A DNA stretch of 46,545 nucleotides from an uncultured Prevotella sp. (GCA_946186115.1 CAMHLV010000016.1:1-46545), one strand, 5' to 3'; positions 22,359 through 32,029 are shown, counted from the first letter of the stretch. Translations and numbers: made by a program. Notes: generated by a model from the sequence alone, not told the origin.

Positions 22359-24422
22359 ATGTCATCATTAAGATATACCATCCGACGGAATCCTGTGACG
22401 GCACTCATCAGCAATCTGCTGCTGATCTACGTATTATTCACGCTGTGCCGCCTCATATTCCTTATCGTCAACTGGGGGCTGTACGCCGAGACGCTTACAT
22501 TCGGCCATGCCGTGAGTCTATTTGCTGCAGGCATCATATTCGACACCTCAGCGATACTTTATACCAACGCCCTGGTTATTGCTGCCATGCTGTTTCCACT
22601 GCACTGGAAGGAGCATGCGGCTTTCTATCGTGTGGTGCGCTGGATATACGTGATATGCAATTCTGTTGCTATATATGCCAACCTGATAGACTGCGTATAT
22701 TTTGCATTCACAGGAAAACGTACTACTACGTCGGTCTTTGCAGAATTCAGTCACGAGGGCATGGGCAGTATGGCAAAAATCATGGGCGAGCAGTTTCTGG
22801 CCAACTGGTATCTTGTAGTGCTGGCCTTCGGATTGAGTTGGCTATTGTGGCGACTCTTCGTATCGCCCATTACCCCTCTGTCGTCACGTAAGAGAAACGC
22901 TGTCACCGACAAACCCGTCAATACACTCGAAGCCCACCAGGAAGCAGGAGGGAGGACTTCAGGAACTTCCCTCTTCCTATATTATATATGCCAGACCATA
23001 GCTCTGACAGTGACCGTTCCGCTGAGCGTTGCAGGAATGCGAGGCGGCTTCACCACGGCAGTACGCCCCATAACAATATCGAATGCCAACCAATACGTCA
23101 ACGTTCCCGCCGAGACAGGTATTGTGCTTAACACCCCCTTCTCTATCTACAGGACGTTAAGCAAGAAACCCATGATAGTACCCAACTACATGAGCGATGC
23201 CGAGGCGGCACAATATTTCTCCCCAATCCATGAGGCCAATGACAGCGTGGCATTCCAGCCCAAGAACGTAGTGGTAATAATCCTTGAGAGCTTCAGCAAG
23301 CAGCATATGGGCTACTACAACCCCACTCTGCGGGGAGGAGCCTACCGAAAATTCACACCATTCATCGACTCACTCATCACCCATGGAGCCATGACGTGGC
23401 AATACTCCTATGCCAATGGGCGTAAAAGTATTGAGGGCATGCCTTCAACACTCTCCTCACTGCCCAACTATATCGAGCCCCTTTTCCTTACTCCTGCATC
23501 GCTGAACAGCATGTCGGGACTGGCACGTGAACTGGGAGAGAACGAAGGTTATCAGACAGCATTCTTCCATGGAGCACAAAACGGTTCTATGGGATTTCAG
23601 GCCTTTGCCCGTGCAACGGGTTTCCAACAGTACTTTGGCCGTACGGAATACAATCAGGATAGCAACTATAATGGCGACGACGACTTCGACGGTACATGGG
23701 CCGTATGGGATGAGGAATTCCTTCAGTTCTATTCCGACCGCATGAGCGAGATGAAGCAGCCATTCATGACGGCAGTATTCACCGCATCGTCACACACCCC
23801 TTATGCATTGCCCGAGCGCTACAAGGGTGTATTCCCCAAGGGTGAGGAGCAGTTGGAGGAGAGCATGGCATACACCGATCATGCGTTGCGGCTCTTCTTC
23901 GCCAAGGCTCGCCGCCAACCGTGGTTCCAAAACACTCTATTCGTCATTACTGCCGATCATACCAGCCGTCAGATAGACCCGTTCTACACCACCAGCCTTG
24001 GCTACTATTGCGTACCCATCATATTCTATGCACCAAGCGACACCACTCTGCACGGCTATGACATGCAGCGCGTGGTAGAGCAGGTTGACATCATGCCGAC
24101 AGTGTTGGGCTATCTGCACTACGACCACCCGTATCTGGCTTTTGGCAAGGACATGCTCAACACACCTGCCGAAGAGACTTTTGCACTGCACTGGGTTCCT
24201 GAGAGCAACGGCTATGAATTCGTTAAGGGCAACTATGCTTTGGAATTCGACGGTAATAAGGTGACGGCAGCCTATCGTTTCCGTACCGACTCTGTGCTGC
24301 GTGATAATGTACTCACCACCATGCCGAAGGACACACTACAACAGATGACAAAACAGATGAAGTCGGTCATCCAGCAATATATGCAGCGAATGACAACAGA
24401 CAAGTTGACAATTAAGAAATAA
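22359..24422 (+). CDS. LtaS/OpgB-type membrane phosphotransferase (alkaline phosphatase superfamily)
   Basis: A 687-residue protein with about five membrane helices (within residues 15-235) and an extracytoplasmic sulfatase-type domain (about 300-640). The domain shows VVVIILESFSK (metal Glu), ANGRKSIEGMPS (probable Ser nucleophile), TASSHTPY and FVITADHTS (metal Asp/His). In Gram-negatives such enzymes transfer phosphoglycerol or phosphoethanolamine to glycans or lipids; the donor cannot be read. Residues about 172-208 (SSRKRNAVTDKP, EAGGRTSGTS) form a loop with repeat-like DNA before the last helix. It begins the envelope cluster; the exporter gene starts 10 bp after its stop. Confidence 0.88.
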   Translation: MSSLRYTIRRNPVTALISNLLLIYVLFTLCRLIFLIVNWGLYAETLTFGHAVSLFAAGIIFDTSAILYTNALVIAAMLFPLHWKEHAAFYRVVRWIYVICNSVAIYANLIDCVYFAFTGKRTTTSVFAEFSHEGMGSMAKIMGEQFLANWYLVVLAFGLSWLLWRLFVSPITPLSSRKRNAVTDKPVNTLEAHQEAGGRTSGTSLFLYYICQTIALTVTVPLSVAGMRGGFTTAVRPITISNANQYVNVPAETGIVLNTPFSIYRTLSKKPMIVPNYMSDAEAAQYFSPIHEANDSVAFQPKNVVVIILESFSKQHMGYYNPTLRGGAYRKFTPFIDSLITHGAMTWQYSYANGRKSIEGMPSTLSSLPNYIEPLFLTPASLNSMSGLARELGENEGYQTAFFHGAQNGSMGFQAFARATGFQQYFGRTEYNQDSNYNGDDDFDGTWAVWDEEFLQFYSDRMSEMKQPFMTAVFTASSHTPYALPERYKGVFPKGEEQLEESMAYTDHALRLFFAKARRQPWFQNTLFVITADHTSRQIDPFYTTSLGYYCVPIIFYAPSDTTLHGYDMQRVVEQVDIMPTVLGYLHYDHPYLAFGKDMLNTPAEETFALHWVPESNGYEFVKGNYALEFDGNKVTAAYRFRTDSVLRDNVLTTMPKDTLQQMTKQMKSVIQQYMQRMTTDKLTIKK

Positions 24423-24432
24423 AAGATATATA

Positions 24433-26259
24433 ATGAAAGAATTTTTGCAAGTGTTGTGGCGTTTCGTGCCACCCTATAAGAAATACCTCGGAGCCTCAAT
24501 AGTATTCAACATATTGTCGGCCGTGCTCAACATCTTCTCGTTTGCAGCTCTTATTCCCATCCTGCAGATACTCTTCCAGACTGGAGATGCAGATGCTGCC
24601 ACGGCTTACATGGCATGGGACTGGAGCAATGTGCAGGCTGTACTGATGAACAATCTGAACTATCTTGTAAACCAGTTGATAAATAGTTTCGGACAGACCA
24701 CCACACTGCTCTTCATCGGTTTGTTCCTGGCCTTGATGACGGCACTGAAGACGGGAGCATACTTCCTCTCATCGGCAACAATCATCCCCATCCGAACCGG
24801 AGTGGTTCGCGACATCCGCAACCAGCTCTACAAGAAGATTACCACACTGCCTCTGGGATTCTTCAGCGAAGAGCGCAAGGGCGACATCATAGCCAGAATG
24901 AGCGGCGACGTACAGGAGGTAGAGTCGAGCATCATGTCAAGTCTCGACATGCTCTTCAAGAATCCTATCCTTATCATCGTATATTTCTCTACCCTGCTCT
25001 TCGTTTCGTGGCAGCTCACACTATTTACCATCGTCTTCGTACCGCTGTTCGGTTGGTTTATGGGAATAGTTGGCCGCAAACTGAAGCAGAGGAGCATACA
25101 GGCACAGGCTCTGTGGAGCGATACCATGAGTCAGGTGGAAGAGACACTGGGCGGCCTGCGCATCATCAAGGCTTTCTGTGCCGAGGACAAGATGAACCGC
25201 CGCTTCAACAACATCAATTCTGCCTATCGCAACGACATCATGCGAGTAAACATACGCCAGTCTATGGCTCACCCAATGTCAGAGTTCCTTGGCACAATAA
25301 TGATTGTCATCGTTCTCTGGTTCGGTGGCGTGCTGGTACTGACAGGTCATGCCATCACAGGTCCTACATTCATATATTATATGGTGATACTCTACAGCAT
25401 CATCCAGCCGCTGAAGGACTTCTCTAAGGCGGGATACAATATTCCTAAGGGCCTCGCATCAATGGAGCGCATCGACAAGATTCTCATGGCCGAGAACAAT
25501 ATCAAGGAGCCAGAGCACCCGAAACACATCAACAGTTTCGAGCACCAGATAGAGTTCCGTAACGTATCGTTCCGCTATGGCGAGCAGTGGGTGTTACGCG
25601 ACATCAACCTGACCATCCCCAAGGGTAAGACAATAGCATTAGTAGGACAAAGCGGTTCTGGCAAGTCAACAATGGTTGACCTCATTCCGCGATACTATGA
25701 CGTACAAGAGGGCGAGGTGCTCATCGATGGCATCAACGTCAAGGATCTTGGCATCCACGACCTGCGCCAACTCATCGGTAACGTCAACCAAGAGGCTATC
25801 CTCTTCAACGACTCGTTCCGCAACAACATCTCGTTCGGAGTAGAAAATGCCACCGACGAGCAGATAGCCGAGGCCGCCCGTATTGCCAACGCCTACGAAT
25901 TCATCATGCAGAGCGAACACCAGTTCGACACCAATATCGGCGACCGCGGCGGACGACTCTCCGGAGGACAGCGGCAACGCATCTCAATAGCCCGTGCCAT
26001 ACTCAAGAATCCTCCAATATTGATTCTCGACGAGGCCACATCGGCCCTTGATACCGAGAGCGAGCGACTGGTACAGGATGCCCTGGAACGACTGATGAAG
26101 ACGCGCACCACCGTGGCCATTGCACACCGACTATCTACCATCAAGAATGCCCACGAGATATGCGTACTGTATGAAGGACGCATCGTTGAGCGCGGTACAC
26201 ACGAAAGTCTGCTCACTATTGACGGCTATTACAAGAGACTACATGAAATGCAGAAGTAA
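24433..26259 (+). CDS. MsbA-like lipid exporter, ABC half-transporter
   Basis: A 608-residue fused permease-ATPase. Six membrane helices lie in the first 330 residues. The ATPase domain has Walker A GQSGSGKST, Q-loop VNQEAILF, signature LSGGQRQR, Walker B ILILDEATSALD and switch His in AIAHRLS. Placed among lipid A acylation and glycosylation genes, it most likely flips lipid A/LOS precursors across the inner membrane, as MsbA does; this role is inferred from context. The second LtaS-like gene overlaps its end by 17 bp, so the operon is tightly coupled. Confidence 0.92.
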   Translation: MKEFLQVLWRFVPPYKKYLGASIVFNILSAVLNIFSFAALIPILQILFQTGDADAATAYMAWDWSNVQAVLMNNLNYLVNQLINSFGQTTTLLFIGLFLALMTALKTGAYFLSSATIIPIRTGVVRDIRNQLYKKITTLPLGFFSEERKGDIIARMSGDVQEVESSIMSSLDMLFKNPILIIVYFSTLLFVSWQLTLFTIVFVPLFGWFMGIVGRKLKQRSIQAQALWSDTMSQVEETLGGLRIIKAFCAEDKMNRRFNNINSAYRNDIMRVNIRQSMAHPMSEFLGTIMIVIVLWFGGVLVLTGHAITGPTFIYYMVILYSIIQPLKDFSKAGYNIPKGLASMERIDKILMAENNIKEPEHPKHINSFEHQIEFRNVSFRYGEQWVLRDINLTIPKGKTIALVGQSGSGKSTMVDLIPRYYDVQEGEVLIDGINVKDLGIHDLRQLIGNVNQEAILFNDSFRNNISFGVENATDEQIAEAARIANAYEFIMQSEHQFDTNIGDRGGRLSGGQRQRISIARAILKNPPILILDEATSALDTESERLVQDALERLMKTRTTVAIAHRLSTIKNAHEICVLYEGRIVERGTHESLLTIDGYYKRLHEMQK

Positions 26260-28063
26260 ATTTCTGATAAAGACATACCTGTGGACGATGCTGGTATTCA
26301 TCATCGCCAAGATAGTCTTTATGCTTGCCTGCCGCGAAGGACACGCATTCACTGTGGGCGACATCTATGATGTTGTCGCCCATGGACTGACCCTCGACCT
26401 GTCAACCGCCCTCTACTTCTTTATCATACCCTTCCTCATTAGTATGACAAGCGTATGGATAAGGATACCGAAATGGCTGACATATGGTTATTTCATACTT
26501 ATCTCACTGGCATTCTCACTGGCATTTGTCGCCGACACCAGCCTCTATCCTTTCTGGGGATTCAAGCTTGATGCCTCGTGCCTACAGTATCTTGAGACGC
26601 CCACCGAGGCAGTAGCCAGTGTCAGCACAGGATATCTTGTCGTGCGTCTGATAGCATTTTGCTTTATCGTTGCTATGATATCGGGAGGCTATTACTGGCT
26701 GACAAAAAAGCAAATTAACTTAATCTGCCCTGCAAGGCAAGCTAATATTCTCAGCAGATTAACTAAGACTGCTCTCCATCTGATTATGATTCCCGCCATA
26801 ATTATTGGCATCCGAGGCGGCATTGGAGAATCAACTACCAACATCGGACAGGTGTACTACTCGCAGGATCAGTTTCTCAACCACTCTGCCGTCAATCCCG
26901 TATTCAGTTTTCTCTACTCTCTGGGACACCAGATTGGTGACACTTCTGAATATGAGTTCTTTTCAGACGACGAGTGCCGCGAGATCGTGGAGAGAGTTTA
27001 TACCACGGAGAGCATCAATACCGACACACTGCTTAACACCCGCCAACCAGATATTCTGATTATCCTGCTGGAGAGTGCTGGCGAGCAGTTTGCCTCTGTC
27101 ATGCCCTACTTGCAGCAATTGAAGCAGGAGGGAATATCATTCTCCAGATGCTATGCCAATTCATGGCGCACCGACCGTGGCACTGTATCAGCGCTGAGCG
27201 GCTACCCCACGTTCCCCTCGCTATCGGTAATGAAAATGCCCGAAAAGAGCCGCACACTGCCTTCTATAGCTGGCAGCCTGCAACATAAGGGTTACCAAAC
27301 GACATACCTCTACGGTGGTGACATCAATTTCACCAACATGCGCAGTTACCTGGTCTCTACAGGCTGGGAGCAACTCTTCAGCATGGATGATTTCAGCATC
27401 AGGGAACAGCATACTGGTCAGTGGGGCGTACGCGACGACATAACCTTCAAGCGCCTCTCGCAACTCATCCAATCACACCACCAGTCGCAGCACCACTATC
27501 TCATAGGCTACAGCACGCTGAGCAGCCATGAGCCTTGGGACGTGCCCACTAAGACCAACGCCGACGAGGCACTAAATGCCTTTGCCTATCTCGACCAATG
27601 TCTGAAGGACTTCATAGAACCGCTACGACAGACCCCTGCATGGCAGAATCTGCTCATTGTCATGCTGGCCGACCATGGCATCAACTATCGCGACATAGAC
27701 ATGCAGAAGCCTCTACAGAAGAACCACATTCCTATGGTGTGGGTGGGAGGTGCCGTGAAAGCACCGCGGCAAATAGACAAGTTGTGCAATCAGAGTGACC
27801 TTGCTGCCACTCTGCTTAACCAGTTAGGGCTGCCCCACAGCGAATTCTCCTTCAGTCGCGATGTGCTGTCATCATCATATTCCTATCCCACGGCTGTCAA
27901 CAACTATTACAATGCGCAATGGATAGCTGACTCCACAGGAAACATACTCTATGATTTCGATGCCCATCACTTCGTCGTCAACGAATGTAGTGATGCCGAC
28001 CGTCTGCTGCGCGTGAGCAAGGCCATACTGCAAACCACAACCAACGATTTAAAACAACGATGA
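26243..28063 (+). CDS. Second LtaS-like membrane phosphotransferase
   Basis: A 606-residue protein with about five membrane helices (residues 5-190) and an extracytoplasmic sulfatase-type domain with ILIILLESAGEQF (metal Glu), NSWRTDRGTVSALSG (Thr nucleophile), TLSSHEPWDVP and IVMLADHG. The ATG at 26243 (MKCRSKF) overlaps the exporter gene. Residues about 153-178 (TKKQINLICPARQANILSRL) come from DNA with an inverted repeat TTAATCTGC/GCAGATTAA (26720-26762). It is likely to decorate LOS or another surface glycan with a phospho-substituent, possibly with different specificity from the copy upstream of the exporter. Its stop overlaps the next start as ATGA. Confidence 0.87.
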   Translation: MKCRSKFLIKTYLWTMLVFIIAKIVFMLACREGHAFTVGDIYDVVAHGLTLDLSTALYFFIIPFLISMTSVWIRIPKWLTYGYFILISLAFSLAFVADTSLYPFWGFKLDASCLQYLETPTEAVASVSTGYLVVRLIAFCFIVAMISGGYYWLTKKQINLICPARQANILSRLTKTALHLIMIPAIIIGIRGGIGESTTNIGQVYYSQDQFLNHSAVNPVFSFLYSLGHQIGDTSEYEFFSDDECREIVERVYTTESINTDTLLNTRQPDILIILLESAGEQFASVMPYLQQLKQEGISFSRCYANSWRTDRGTVSALSGYPTFPSLSVMKMPEKSRTLPSIAGSLQHKGYQTTYLYGGDINFTNMRSYLVSTGWEQLFSMDDFSIREQHTGQWGVRDDITFKRLSQLIQSHHQSQHHYLIGYSTLSSHEPWDVPTKTNADEALNAFAYLDQCLKDFIEPLRQTPAWQNLLIVMLADHGINYRDIDMQKPLQKNHIPMVWVGGAVKAPRQIDKLCNQSDLAATLLNQLGLPHSEFSFSRDVLSSSYSYPTAVNNYYNAQWIADSTGNILYDFDAHHFVVNECSDADRLLRVSKAILQTTTNDLKQR

Positions 28064-29016
28064 AGAATAAACTACTCTACCATCTGCTCTACGGCATAGT
28101 ATATCTGTTGTCACTCCTGCCGTTCCGTCTGCTCTATATGCTTTCCGACGGCATCTATGGCCTGCTGTATCATATCATAAGATACAGGCGCAAGTTGGTA
28201 AGAAAGCATCTCGCCTCGTCATTCCCAGAGAAGACAGAGGCAGAAGTCATCAAGATAGAACACCAGTTCTATCACTGGCTGTGCGACTATTTTGTAGAGA
28301 CCATCAAGTTGCTCAGCATAAGCAACGAGAAACTGCTGCGCCACATCGAGTTCCGTGGAGTGGAACAATTGGAACAGTGCTTCGACGAGGGTCAGAACTG
28401 TGCCGCCATCCTCGGCCATTACTGCAACTGGGAATGGCTCTCGGCAACAGGCCTTGCTTTCAAGCGATACCCTCAGGCAGTGATGGGACTCATCTACCAC
28501 CCACTATATAGCGACATCTCCGACCAGTTGTTCATCGACATTCGCTCTGCACATGGTGGAAAGTGTGTACCAAAGAAGGACATTCTGCGCTATCTGGTGA
28601 CATATAGGAAAGAGCAGCAGCACTATCTCTTCGGATACATCAGCGACCAATCGCCGCGATGGATGAACATACACCTGTGGCTGAAATTCCTTAACCACGA
28701 CACTCCCGTGTTCTCTGGCGGTGAGCGGATAATGCGAAAGATGAACGATGCCGTCTTCTATGTTGACATGGAACGTCCCCGGCGCGGCTACTACACCTGT
28801 ACCTTCAAATTGGTGACTCGCAAAGCCAACGAACTGCCCGAGCATAGCATAACCACTGAATTCTTCAGTCTGCTTGAGCAGAGCATTCGGCGCCAGCCGG
28901 CATTTTATCTCTGGACACACAACCGTTGGAAACGCACCAAGGAGGAGTTCGACCGCGTGTACGACTTAGTGAATGGGCGCACAATACCCAAGGATCCCAA
29001 TGTAACAGGCAGTTAA
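28060..29016 (+). CDS. LpxL/HtrB-like lipid A acyltransferase
   Basis: A 318-residue protein with one N-terminal membrane helix (about 8-28) and the acyltransferase catalytic motif H-x4-E in LGHYCNWEWL (His120, Glu125). Conserved GLIYHPLYSDISDQLF and FGYISDQSPR segments follow, and the C-terminus WTHNRWKRTKEE is typical of lipid A secondary acyltransferases. It adds a fatty acyl chain to a lipid A precursor at the inner membrane. The 4-bp ATGA overlap with the preceding gene shows translational coupling, and GT9 follows after 16 bp. Confidence 0.92.
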   Translation: MKNKLLYHLLYGIVYLLSLLPFRLLYMLSDGIYGLLYHIIRYRRKLVRKHLASSFPEKTEAEVIKIEHQFYHWLCDYFVETIKLLSISNEKLLRHIEFRGVEQLEQCFDEGQNCAAILGHYCNWEWLSATGLAFKRYPQAVMGLIYHPLYSDISDQLFIDIRSAHGGKCVPKKDILRYLVTYRKEQQHYLFGYISDQSPRWMNIHLWLKFLNHDTPVFSGGERIMRKMNDAVFYVDMERPRRGYYTCTFKLVTRKANELPEHSITTEFFSLLEQSIRRQPAFYLWTHNRWKRTKEEFDRVYDLVNGRTIPKDPNVTGS

Positions 29017-29032
29017 CCATAAGACATTCAGT

Positions 29033-30091
29033 ATGGAAATAAGAAACATACTCGTAGTGCGCTTCAGGCAGATGGGCGATGCCATACTGGCCACCCCCAT
29101 GCTCAGTACGCTTCGCAGCAACTACCCCGAAGCACATATCGACTTCGTACTAAACGAGCGCATAGCACCCCTGTTCGAAGAACATCCTGCCATCGACCGC
29201 ATCATCACTTTTTCCGATGATGAACGTCACCATGCACTGACATATATGAAAAAGGTTTGGCATATCGTGCACGAGACGCACTACGATGTCGTCATCGACA
29301 TGCGCTCAACACTGAATACCATGCTTTTCGCCATTTTCTCGCCAAGAAAGACCATGCGCATAGGCATACGCAAGCCCTATTCCTGGCTGGCTTTCAACCA
29401 TCGCTTCAACGGATGTGAAGACGACGAGAGCATGATAGACCACAATCTTGCACTACTTACACCATTGGGCGTAGCAAATCAGCAAAGGGAACTGGTATTA
29501 CATATTACCGACAGCGAAAAAGCCGACTTCAGGCGCTACATGGCCCAGCAGGGTATCGACTTCAGCCGTCCGGTGATGCTCGCAGGCGTAACAGCCAAGC
29601 TGGCCAGCAAGACATGGCCTGCAGACCGCATGATAGCGACACTCAGAAAGTTTATCGACACATACCCTGCCACACAGATAATATTCAACTATGCTCCTGG
29701 AAAGGAAGAAGATAATGCCCGCAGCATCTACGAAGCACTCAACAGGCATCCTAACATCTTCATCAATATCGAAGCCCGCAACATGCGCCAGATGGCAGCC
29801 ATGTCGGCCAACTGCACATTCTATTTCGGCAACGAAGGCGGTGGCCGCCATATCGTACAGGCCATGGGGCGCCCCTCACTGGTAGTATGCTCCCCCATGG
29901 CGAGCAAGAAGACTTGGCTTCCCGAGAGCGACAAGATACTGACACTCGGAATTGCCGCCACAGACATAGACCCCCAGGCAGCACGGCTGTCGTACGATGA
30001 ACAATACCAGTTGCTTACTGTTGACGCAGTATGGCAGCAACTATCCTCTTTCTGCCAGCAGATAGGACTTGATACCGAGAAACAACGTTAA
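29033..30091 (+). CDS. Glycosyltransferase family 9 (heptosyltransferase-like)
   Basis: A 352-residue GT-B protein. It starts ILVVRFRQMGDAILATPML, the typical GT9 N-terminus, with YDVVIDMRST, a donor-side segment AGVTAKLASKTWP, and FGNEGGGRHIVQAMGRPSLVV at the C-terminal nucleotide-sugar site. GT9 enzymes build the inner core of LPS/LOS using ADP-heptose; in Bacteroidota the sugar may differ. It is cytosolic at the inner membrane and sits between an acyltransferase and another glycosyltransferase, supporting core assembly. Confidence 0.92.
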   Translation: MEIRNILVVRFRQMGDAILATPMLSTLRSNYPEAHIDFVLNERIAPLFEEHPAIDRIITFSDDERHHALTYMKKVWHIVHETHYDVVIDMRSTLNTMLFAIFSPRKTMRIGIRKPYSWLAFNHRFNGCEDDESMIDHNLALLTPLGVANQQRELVLHITDSEKADFRRYMAQQGIDFSRPVMLAGVTAKLASKTWPADRMIATLRKFIDTYPATQIIFNYAPGKEEDNARSIYEALNRHPNIFINIEARNMRQMAAMSANCTFYFGNEGGGRHIVQAMGRPSLVVCSPMASKKTWLPESDKILTLGIAATDIDPQAARLSYDEQYQLLTVDAVWQQLSSFCQQIGLDTEKQR

Positions 30092-30108
30092 CGAAACAAA
30101 GATAAGCT

Positions 30109-31164
30109 ATGAAGACCGTACTCGTTGACTTTTCCAATTATGACGATTTCAGTGGCTTCGGAGAGATAGCCCGCAACTATTGTCCGCGATTGGCTGCCTC
30201 ACCTACCGACGGCATACATTATGTTTTCATACTACCCGAACGCCATCGCGGTGAGTTTGGCAGTCATATCGATTACCTGTCACGTGAACACCTCAAGAAG
30301 GAATTGAGGAAATACAACCGCCATATCGACCTTTGGCATGCCACCGATCAGCAGTTCGGCTATCGCCGGCATGGCGAGGGGACGCTGCAACTGCTGACGG
30401 TCCACGATCTTAACTATCTGCACGAGAAGCATGGCATTCATCTGCTTCGCCACAAGATAGAGATGCCTTGGCTCATCTATCGTAGTGATGCCATCACCGT
30501 AATCTCAGAATATGTGAAAAACGACGTCCTGACACATATACCCTTTCTCAACAAGGAGCCCCAGGTTATCTACAACGGAATCTCTGACGTAGAGAAAGGC
30601 TCTCAGAGTCAACCGTCATTCGTGTCGTCTGCCGCTGAGAGGTTTTTCATCTGCATCGGCCAAGTACGCAAGAAGAAGAATATCCATACCGTCATTCCCA
30701 TGATGCGTCATTTCCCTAATCACCGTCTATTCATCTGCGGTGCTAACCATTGGGACTATGCCAACGAAATACGCTCGATGATAGCACCCGAAGACAACCA
30801 GCGTATACTCTTGACTGGTAAGATTACTGATGATGAGAAGCGGTGGCTCTATGCCCATGCCGATGCCCTGCTCTTCCCCAGCACCCTGGAAGGCTTCGGC
30901 ATCCCCGTTCTCGAAGCCATGCGCTTCGGCACCAAGGTATTCTCATCGCGCTACAGCTGCTTGCCAGAGGTGTGTTCAACCCATGCTTCCTATTGGAACA
31001 GCTATGAGCCCGAAGCGATGGCAAAAGTAGTGATGGAAGGACTGGCAGGATGGAGTCGTGACGGAAAGGCAGCTATAGAGGCAAAGGAGTATTCTCGTTC
31101 TTTCAGCTACGACCGATACACACAGCAGTATATCCAACTGTACCGCAAGCTGTTAGAACTATAA
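30109..31164 (+). CDS. GT4-type glycosyltransferase (group 1)
   Basis: A 351-residue GT-B enzyme. The N-terminal acceptor domain (NYDDFSGFGEIARN) is followed by a donor domain with FFICIGQVRKKKNIHTVI and the E-x7-E motif in PSTLEGFGIPVLEAMRFG. The family transfers sugars from nucleotide donors with retention. Donor and acceptor are unknown. It is the last gene of the co-directional run starting at 22359; the kinase gene on the other strand begins 5 bp after its stop, in convergent orientation. Confidence 0.92.
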   Translation: MKTVLVDFSNYDDFSGFGEIARNYCPRLAASPTDGIHYVFILPERHRGEFGSHIDYLSREHLKKELRKYNRHIDLWHATDQQFGYRRHGEGTLQLLTVHDLNYLHEKHGIHLLRHKIEMPWLIYRSDAITVISEYVKNDVLTHIPFLNKEPQVIYNGISDVEKGSQSQPSFVSSAAERFFICIGQVRKKKNIHTVIPMMRHFPNHRLFICGANHWDYANEIRSMIAPEDNQRILLTGKITDDEKRWLYAHADALLFPSTLEGFGIPVLEAMRFGTKVFSSRYSCLPEVCSTHASYWNSYEPEAMAKVVMEGLAGWSRDGKAAIEAKEYSRSFSYDRYTQQYIQLYRKLLEL

Positions 31165-31168
31165 GCCC

Positions 31169-31891
31169 TTATAGTCGCAGTCTTCGGTTCTCAAAATTGT
31201 CGAGCAGCTGCAGGGCCTTGGCCGCTGTGGTATCCTCATTCCACCCACGCTGGCGGGCATAACTGCGTACCAGATATTCATAGAGGTCACGGCGATGAGT
31301 TGTCCGCACCAAATTGTCAAGGCACTCTTCGTTTGATGGCATGCCATCGCGGAAATGACTTCGATTGATATCTATCATTGTGAAATGATATCCGTCGGGG
31401 CGCTCTGAGCAGAGAAAATTGGAGAGGTTTAAGTCGCCATGCAGTATGCCCTTACTGTGCATCTTCAACACATGTGCCGCTACAGCATCAGCCAAACTGT
31501 GGCTGAAGTTCTCGACTTCCCGAAGCAACAAGTAGGTTTCCACCCCCTCGGTCTCAAGCGATATAAAATATCCCACACTGAAGAGCCCCATACTGCCTGT
31601 TTCAATATACGCTACCTCACGAGGCGTATCAATGCCCCGCAGTCGAAACTCCTTTGCAAAACGGTAGGCACGCTCGGCCTTCGTGGGTCTGAAGAAAGTA
31701 TATACAACCCGCTGCAGTACATTGACCCGCTTATAGCGTTTGGCCATAAGCGTCAGTCCCTGATGCGAGAAGCGGCGAATCTCATTTCGCTTGCTATAAA
31801 CCACCTCACCCTGCCCATCCGCAAACAGATTTGGGATGGAGCGCAGGAAGTCAGCATGCTGGCTATAGTCTTCCGAGATTACCGTCTTCAT
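31169..31891 (-). CDS. LPS-core kinase, WaaP/InaA-like
   Basis: A 240-residue protein kinase-like fold. LMAKRYK includes the probable ATP-binding Lys, ILHGDLNLSNFL the catalytic HGDLxxxN loop and MIDINRSHF the metal-binding Asp in place of DFG. Such small kinases (InaA/WaaP/KdkA group) phosphorylate heptose or Kdo of the LPS core. The ATG at 31891 (MKTVISED) is chosen, giving a 26-bp leader after the - strand TATCTTTG box (31925-31918); codons upstream require a TTG start. Its place among core glycosyltransferases supports a LOS substrate. Confidence 0.87.
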   Translation of the reverse strand: MKTVISEDYSQHADFLRSIPNLFADGQGEVVYSKRNEIRRFSHQGLTLMAKRYKRVNVLQRVVYTFFRPTKAERAYRFAKEFRLRGIDTPREVAYIETGSMGLFSVGYFISLETEGVETYLLLREVENFSHSLADAVAAHVLKMHSKGILHGDLNLSNFLCSERPDGYHFTMIDINRSHFRDGMPSNEECLDNLVRTTHRRDLYEYLVRSYARQRGWNEDTTAAKALQLLDNFENRRLRL

Positions 31892-31917
31892 AATACTGTT
31901 AATAATCAATTATTTGG

Positions 31918-31925
31918 CAAAGATA
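31918..31925 (-). promoter_or_regulatory. -7 box TATCTTTG of the LPS-core kinase gene
   Basis: TAnnTTTG match on the - strand, divergent from the licD promoter. Confidence 0.55.
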
Positions 31926-31933
31926 CTGTTTTT

Positions 31934-32014
31934 AATTGAAAATTGAAAGTTGAAAATTGAAAAATTTGCTGTCGTCTGTAATAATTTTCAATTTTCAACT
32001 TTCATTTTTCAATT
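31934..32014. repeat. Large inverted repeat made of heptamers upstream of licD
   Basis: The left arm (31934-31966) is AATTGAA, AATTGAA, AGTTGAA, AATTGAA, AAATT. The right arm (about 31983-32014) is its near-perfect reverse complement (AATTTTC-type units), separated by about 16 bp. Both arms keep a 7-bp period. The structure could form a long A/T hairpin or cruciform between divergent promoters. Confidence 0.7.
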
Positions 32015-32021
32015 TATTTCG

Positions 32022-32029
32022 TACCTTTG
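32022..32029 (+). promoter_or_regulatory. -7 box TACCTTTG of licD
   Basis: TTATTTCG-TACCTTTG, 20 bp before the ATG, is the same promoter string as before miaB, including the heptamer repeat upstream. Confidence 0.7.

Noticed and set aside
22359..28063. True lipoteichoic acid synthesis by the two LtaS-like proteins
   Set aside because: Gram-negative context with lipid A-type acyltransferase and GT9 makes a phospho-decoration role on LOS or glycan more likely; no teichoic-acid precursor genes are seen.
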